Shown here: positions 59,036-64,000 of the stretch, one piece after another
How the letters are laid out: every line of letters begins with the position of its first letter
Position numbering within the stretch: position 1 is the first letter of the stretch
NCBI GenBank assembly: GCA_029204225.1
Contig: CM055113.1
Span: forward strand, 28,747,252 to 28,811,251
DNA from: Diphasiastrum complanatum
Taxonomy: Eukaryota; Streptophyta; Lycopodiopsida; Lycopodiales; Lycopodiaceae
Length of the DNA: 64,000 nt
Direction of reading: 5' to 3'
Position numbers and translations under genes: made by a program
The notes under the pieces: model-generated
Database searches by the model: none
Told to the model about the DNA's origin: nothing
The model's input: only the letters and a program-made list of their open reading frames with translations

Positions 59036-59350
59036 ATCAAAGACTACACATGTGACTCACACACCTCTATGACTCTCTTTCAAGCCAAACAAAACTCAAC
59101 TCTTTGAGTAGGAGTGGAACAATGTGACTTACATCTCAAAAATCAATTCTAGAACTCTCCAACAATGCTTATCACCTTGTATTGGTAGATTTTGCCTTTA
59201 TGAGTGTTTGTGCTCTAGAAATTCACTTAAGATTTCACATGGAGGACTTATCTAAGGGTGACTTCTAGCACTTAGATGCTTCTAGTCTCAATCCTTTCAC
59301 TCTCCAAAACCAAGATCTTGATTCATTGATTTCTCAAAGTTGATCCATCA
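59036..59350 (-). other. E2-family leader copy
   Basis: Matches about 6790-7100 of E2 in the same orientation: shared words include GGTTGAACAATGTGACTT versus GAGTGGAACAATGTGACTT, and TCACTTGGAGGACAG versus TCACATGGAGGACTT. Marks a second, truncated E2-like element. Confidence 0.6.
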
Positions 59351-59846
59351 TGGATAAATACAAAAATCATCATACTCTCTCTCTCTAAGCCACTTTCAGC
59401 ACGTGTGAGATAGGTCATAGTGCTTATCCATATTCACTTTGGCTAAGATTCCATTAATTTGCCACATCATCATTGATGGCTAGAAGTTGATCTTCTAGAT
59501 TCCTACAAATTAGGAAATAGGTCCTACAATCTAGGAGATTTGACATTTGACTTGTGTGAAAACTATATACAATGGATCTGAACTTTTAAAATGATATTTC
59601 ACACGTGGGAGACCACTCCTACCCATGTGATATAGCATTTTCTACCACTAGAATGGTGCCAAGTGGCATAAACCACTAAACTAGTTTCCAAATTAAATGA
59701 TATCTACAACCTATATGATCTATCTAAATGACTTAGTCATAGATTTCACACATGGAAACGGGATCCACACATGTCTAATGATGATAGGTACAAGTCATTA
59801 TGGTATTTACAAGATTTGATCAAGTTAGCTTTTGTCAATTTTAACA
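59351..59846 (-). repeat. E2/E9-type LTR remnant
   Basis: Resembles 4140-4584 (TTTCACACGTGGGAGACCACTCC versus TTTTCACACGTGGGAAAACGCTCC) and ends GTCAATTTTAACA, like the E9 LTR. No primer site lies between it and the leader, so an internal deletion is likely. Confidence 0.5.
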
Positions 59847-59854
59847 GATAGCAT

Positions 59855-60050
59855 ACTGTTCTGAAGGTCCAAAGTCGACACTTATATCCATAAGCAAGTA
59901 GTTAGCCTTTTTGAGATGGAAATATTTTTTGATTTCAATATTAGAGTTCATCTTGAGGAGTCATCTCAAGGTTCAAGTGTGCCAAGGATTGAGGAGGAGA
60001 GTCCTTCTCAAGTTATGATTCCAAGAAGAATATCATTCCATAGAATCAAA
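59855..60050 (+). pseudogene. Fragment of the E2-type unknown ORF
   Basis: The plus strand reads SKVDTYIHKQVVSLFEMEIF, FDFNIRVHLE, then ESSQGSNVPRIEEESPSQVM. It matches the E2 ORF (SKVDTYIHKQVVSLIEMEIA, ESSQGSNVPRIEEERPSQIV) almost residue for residue, but lacks the 58 or so residues between FDFNI and ESSQG. It is opposite in strand to the LTR next to it. It shows the E2 ORF is a family, not a one-off frame. Too short to be functional. Confidence 0.65.
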
Positions 60051-60969
60051 GATCATTAGAGAGAGTGAAAGCTTGCTCCACTATCAATCCACCAAGGATC
60101 AATATCTCCATCATTGGTTAGCAAACAAGAAGATGTCACAAGAGCATCATCATTTGAGTTTTCAACATCAATCATCAAGAGTTAGATTTCCTTGCTTATC
60201 ACCTTGATCTCTCTTCTTCTTGAAGCACTCACTAGCAAAATGTCCTTTGATTCTATCTTTTCTCTTGCCAACAAAGGTAGAAGGCCCACCTTGATCTTGC
60301 CATTTAGACCACTTTCCTTTATTCTTGAACTTGCCCTTTGAGAACATAGCCTCCTCCTCTCCAACTTGAGATATGGAAGTAGATCCTCCTCTTTATAGAA
60401 GCCTAAACTCCTCATTCACCAAGATTTCTTGCAAGTCCTCCATACTTGGGAATGTCTTTTGAATAGCAAACCTTTGAACAATATTAACATGATTATCCAA
60501 CAAGCCATTAAGAACTAATCGAACAAGTTCTATTTACTTAATGCTTTCATCAATACATGCTAACTCATCATTGAATACTTTAACCCAAAAAACAAAAGCA
60601 TGAGCACATCCATCCTTCTTTTGTAAGCTTTGAAAGATTTGTCTCCTAAGGGTTAGGACCCTTGATGTAGATTTGGACTCATAAACCTTCTATAAAGTTT
60701 TCCAAGCCTCACCAGGTGTAGTGCACTTACCAACTTCCTTGAGAAGTTCATTAGTCACATTCATCTTGATCACATGAAGCCTCTTTCTTTGCACTCCTAT
60801 CATACCTCAAATGTTCTTGAGGTTCCAAAGGTCTTTCCTCCACACCTGCAACAATATCCATCAAATCATTCATCTCCAGGAGAGACTCCATTCTCACCTT
60901 CCAAGTTAAATAGTTGCTTGAGGTAAGCCTATCATTGCTCTCCAACATGAAGCCTCCATTTGTAGCCAT
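60051..60969 (-). pseudogene. Copia gag and protease start, E12 relative
   Basis: ATG 60969 opens MATNGGFMLESNDRLTSSNY, then LTWKVRMESLLEMNDLMDIV, nearly the same as E12 Gag. A frameshift near 60765 interrupts it. Further on, other frames give the K/G-rich linker, a knuckle remnant (IKGHFASECFKKKRDQGDK, near 60210) and WWIDSGASFHSL, the protease DSGAS site, at about 60100-60065. It ends at the E2-type fragment. Dead. Confidence 0.78.
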
Positions 60970-61567
60970 GTTGCAATGACTTGATCTTATATTTCAACCT
61001 ATTCCAATGCACTTAGCACTCTCTTGAAAGTCAACAAATGAATCCAAGAATAAATCACAAAGATATGGAACCTCTCAAATCTCTTTCTTGCACAAAAACT
61101 AGCAAATCCAACACATAGAATTGATGACACTTGATCAACAAATGATCACAACCTACAATATCATGAAATTTTGCAGTCTCTAAGTCTGAAACACACTCTT
61201 GAAAAGTCCAATAACTTCAAACAAAAGATATCCTATCAATTTTAGGATTTTCACAAAAGTACACAAATTGAATCATTCACGTTCTACATAACAAAAGCTA
61301 GAAACTTGACATAGAATGTTGAATAATGATAGGAATCCTTTCTTATGCATCAAAACTTGCCACAATCCAACTAGTAGGGAGATAAATTGGCCTACTACAA
61401 GTATTTTGACCTAAATTGAGTTTTGGATTACAAAAATCTCATTCTACACATGAAAATGCTTGATTTTGACAAGGAATCAACCTAGCATGCTCTAGAATTG
61501 ATGGCGTCTCCAAATCACTCACTAGATTTGGCTTATCCTCCAAATATAGCTTGCAACAAAGAAAAAA
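60970..61567 (-). other. Copia leader
   Basis: Untranslated region between primer site and gag ATG. No gene seen. Confidence 0.5.
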
Positions 61568-61579
61568 GCTCTAATACCA
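61568..61579 (-). other. Primer-binding site, variant
   Basis: GCTCTAATACCA is the complement of TGGTATTAGAGC, the same single-base variant as in E1. It abuts the LTR start TGTGAAG at 61580. Confidence 0.75.
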
Positions 61580-62045
61580 TGTGAAGAAATTAGATTACAA
61601 ATATCTGATTATGCCCTTTGATCTTTGGCTAATATGGAGAGCACATCTAGCATCATTAACGATGTAGAAATCTTGCATCTACTACACATAGAAGATGTAA
61701 ACTCAATAAGAACTTGACAAAATCACTTAGGAATGATAATTTATTGTTGTTGTCCGTACAATGGCTGTACTACAACAGGCTTCACACATCTGGATCCATA
61801 ACATAAGAAAAAATAGAATTCCACACACAAGATTTCAATATACCACCACAAAGATGCAAAAATGGATGTAGAACCCAAAGAGATATCTTCCATAAGAAGG
61901 AATGAGAGAGATGATGTCCTCCCACATTTGTAGACTATTTATAACAGCCCCTTGCACTATTTGGATGCTCTTACACAAGCTTATCAACTTATGGAAGTTT
62001 CTAGATCTTTGATGTTATCAACATGCCTAAGTTACCAAAGGCTCT
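61580..62045 (-). repeat. Copia 5' LTR, right end truncated
   Basis: Starts TGTGAAGAAATT after the primer site. A TATA box on the minus strand (GCTGTTATAAATAG, about 61927-61940) supports orientation. No ...CACA or ...AACA end is found before the GCAACCGCC repeat region, so the right limit is approximate. Confidence 0.55.
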
Positions 62046-62192
62046 ATTGCGGCCCTTATTCGGTATAATATAGCCATATGCAGTTTTATGTGGAAATGGA
62101 CTGTATGCAACCGCCAAGACAATGGTTGCGGTATTTTACAGTTTGCTACGAAGTTAGAGAAGATCAAAGGCAACCGCCCAGTCAATGGTTAT
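62046..62192 (+). repeat. GCAACCGCC repeat, left flank of the E8-family LTR
   Basis: Two copies of a unit with GGCAACCGCC(A/C)AG(T/A)CAATGG. The complement of the same unit occurs three times at 62557-62748. The last bases, GTTAT (62188-62192), abut the LTR. Confidence 0.65.
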
Positions 62193-62556
62193 TGTCAGAA
62201 ATTGTGAACTCCTGCAACTTTGTCACAAAGCGAAGGTCGAAGAGCGAACAATTTGCAAAAGTCAAACATACCTCGAACCAAAAGACACAAAACGAAATGA
62301 AAAGAAAACAAACGAATACAATTCGCGCTACCAGCTAGCAGCTCGACGGGCGTGGTGTCTTGTACTTCACGCTCATCTGAAAGAGTTAGTAATAACAGAG
62401 AATAACTAACTAGTTGATTAGCGTTGACCACTCTTGTAATTCTTTGTTTAGCTATCTTGTAAACTCCACATAGTGGAGATATAGACACAATTTTGGATCA
62501 ACACAAAACAAAACAAAGAAGAGACAGAGAAGAAGAAAAAAAGAAAGATATTTCAT
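62193..62556 (+). repeat. E8-family LTR, 5' part, plus orientation
   Basis: Starts TGTCAGAAATTGTGAACTCC and matches the minus-strand LTR at 63424-62749 for about 360 bases at roughly 90% by eye. It then stops abruptly in an A/G-rich stretch. Preceded by GTTAT, not by a polypurine tract, so this is a 5' LTR. Confidence 0.75.
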
Positions 62557-62748
62557 CCAAAAAACGCAATAGACCGCAACTCACTACTTGGTGGTTGCCT
62601 TCGGTCCCTTAGCCCTCCGCATACAGACTGCAACCCATAGACTTGGCGGTTGCCTTCGGTCTTCCTTCACACAAAACCGCAGCCCGTTGACTTGGCGGTT
62701 GCCTTTGGTCCTTTCTCTCTTTTGTATCAGACCGTAATAGACCATAAC
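62557..62748 (-). repeat. GCAACCGCC repeat, inverted relative to left flank
   Basis: On the minus strand, three copies of (A/C)GGCAACC(G/A)CCAAGT followed by TTGC(G/A)GT. Immediately next to the minus LTR its sequence on that strand is GTTAT, the same five bases that precede the plus LTR. Confidence 0.65.
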
Positions 62749-63424
62749 TGTCATGAATCTTACGAGAACTGATTGTTTTCACGATTTGATTCTTTTCGTT
62801 TAGATTTCTTATGTGAAAAATTTCAAGATCCTAGGCATGCGACTACATATCACTGACTATAAAACACTCTAGCAATCAAGATGATAAAAAGCAATGAGAT
62901 GGAGAAGAGAGCAGTTGTATTATCAATTTTTTGAGTTTTGAGTGAGATGATCAGTGTCTCGCTCGTTGGCAGCCTGACACTCGTTGGTGGCCTGACACTC
63001 AGCTCAATTGTTGTATTCTGCTCGTTGGCAGACTTTCATGCACAGCTATTTTCGTCTCTCTATCTTTTTTTCTTTTCTTCTGTGTCTCTTCTTTTTTCCT
63101 GTTTTGTGTTGATCCAAAATTGTGTTTATATCTCCATTGTGTGGAGTTTACAAGATAGCTAAACAGAGAATTACAAGAGTAGTCAATGCTAATCAATTGG
63201 TTAGTTATTCTCTATTATTGCTAACTCTTTCACACGAGTGTGAAGTACAAGACACCATGCCCGTCGAGCTGCCAGCTGGCTGCGCAAATTGTTTTCCTTT
63301 GTTTTCTTTTTGTTTCGTTTCATTTCGTGTCTTTTGGTCCACGAGGTATGTTTGACTTTTGTCAATTGTTTGCCCTTCAACCTTCGCTTCGTGAAAAAGT
63401 TGCAGGAGTTCACAATTTCTGACA
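62749..63424 (-). repeat. E8-family 3' LTR, minus orientation (676 bp)
   Basis: On the minus strand begins TGTCAG directly after AAGAGGGAG and ends TTCATGACA. Complete, with TGTCA/TGACA ends. Shares TATAAAC and CACTGA(T/C)(C/G)ATCTC(A/G)CTC blocks with the E8 LTR. Confidence 0.8.
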
Positions 63425-63433
63425 CTCCCTCTT
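63425..63433 (-). other. Polypurine tract of the 63.4-kb element
   Basis: CTCCCTCTT on the plus strand; AAGAGGGAG on the element strand, identical to the E8 tract. Confidence 0.75.
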
Positions 63434-64000
63434 GAACCTTGCAAGTTTGTATGTTTAATCCAATTATATTTCTTTGCTTTGCGAAGAGTGATTTGTCGAG
63501 CAGATTCATGAGCATATCTGCAATTATGTCTTCAGACTTTATGTACTAGAACTTGAGCTCTCCTTTTGAGATCAGATCTCGAATGTGATGGTACTTCAGA
63601 GGTATATGTTTTGTCTTTGAATGGAAGACAAGATCTTGGGATAGATATATGGCACTTTGAGAATCCTCCTCATGTCCAGATGATACATTCTTCTATGCCA
63701 GAGTTGGTCTTCATTTTTTGATGCATTTAATATGCTATCAGAATTGCTGATTATCTTGGCTTGGTAGAGATTTCCTTCTCTGCATCAAACTGTCAGCAAT
63801 TTGTTTGTTGTTTTCTCGATCATTCGGCATGTATTGCCATCGAATAGAACTCGAATTCCAAGATCTACCATCTTGGAGACTGATAGCAAGTCTTTTCTCA
63901 GTGAAGGTATGTAGAGTGCTCTTGGTAGCTCTGCTTGACCTGACAGTCTTCACAGCTATAGAGTCCTGATGCCCTTGACATCGTGTCGGCTCCCATCACC
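63434..64000 (-). pseudogene. E8-family pol, internally deleted
   Basis: From 64000 leftward the minus strand reads protease-end sequence (LYIPSLRKDLLSVSKMVDLG, RVLFDGNTCRMIEKTTNKLL) and QLWHRRMYHLDM of the pre-integrase. At about 63665 it jumps to SQSAIYLSQDLVFHSKTKHI, PLKYHHIRDLISKGEL and IIADMLMNLLDKSLF, the RNase H end. The integrase, RT and first half of RNase H are deleted. Sequence matches E8 closely, including NEDQLWHRRMYHL. The element continues beyond the window. Confidence 0.8.

Overview
This window looks like intergenic nuclear DNA from a land plant with a repeat-rich genome. It is AT-rich and almost entirely nested transposable elements. The evidence is many Ty1/copia pol fragments with the plant initiator-Met tRNA primer site (TGGTATCAGAGC), CACTA (En/Spm) ends with a TNPA-like transposase gene, long (TC)n/(GA)n/(TA)n tracts and two satellite-like arrays. 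I see no tRNA, rRNA, CRISPR or intact host gene. The species cannot be named from the sequence.

Layout. 0.8-1.4 kb: Ty3/gypsy Gag remnant. 1.5-9.6 kb: element E1, a decayed copia (+) with 1.4-kb LTRs, split by element E2 (3.78-7.70 kb, minus). E2 has copia-like LTRs and a primer site but carries an unfamiliar repeat-built ORF instead of pol. 9.6-12.6 kb: two minus-strand copia remnants, E3 and E4. 13.9-21.0 kb: CACTA-1, with 85-bp subterminal repeats and a decayed multi-exon TNPA-like gene, interrupted by a copia LTR and IN/RT fragment (E6). 21.0-23.6 kb: minus copia E7. 23.6-31.1 kb: copia E8 (+), which interrupts E7 and is itself interrupted by the minus copia E9 (24.5-27.55 kb). 31.1-33.2 kb: satellite of about 355 bp. 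34.4-36.7 kb: gypsy gag-only remnant E10. 36.8-37.9 kb: strongly G-rich strand. 37.9-38.3 kb: two opposed copia scraps.

38.35-50.3 kb is CACTA-2, a canonical CACTA terminus followed by a 12-kb zone of about 373-bp repeats with AAATGACGG/CCGTCATTT hairpins. Inserted in that array is the only intact element, E12 (39,991-46,421): a 6,431-bp copia element with 655-bp LTRs differing at two sites by eye, a TGGGT target duplication and an uninterrupted 1,317-codon gag-pol. 51.6-52.6 kb has a decayed minus gene with a SET-like domain next to a CPCxxC motif like that of CACTA-associated genes. 53.8-54.7 kb: the 355-bp satellite again, inverted. 54.7-62.0 kb: minus copia gag, PR and RNase H remnants, a gypsy RT scrap and two pieces of E2-like elements. 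62.2-64.0 kb: a copia of the E8 family whose two LTRs now face in opposite directions, best explained by an inversion.

Only E12 looks capable of encoding its own mobility. The rest are remnants, and many of their premature stops look like CAG/CAA/CGA/TGG codons converted by C-to-T or G-to-A changes. The least familiar items are the E2 ORF family, the SET-like/CPCxxC gene beside CACTA-2, and the giant hairpin-repeat array of CACTA-2.
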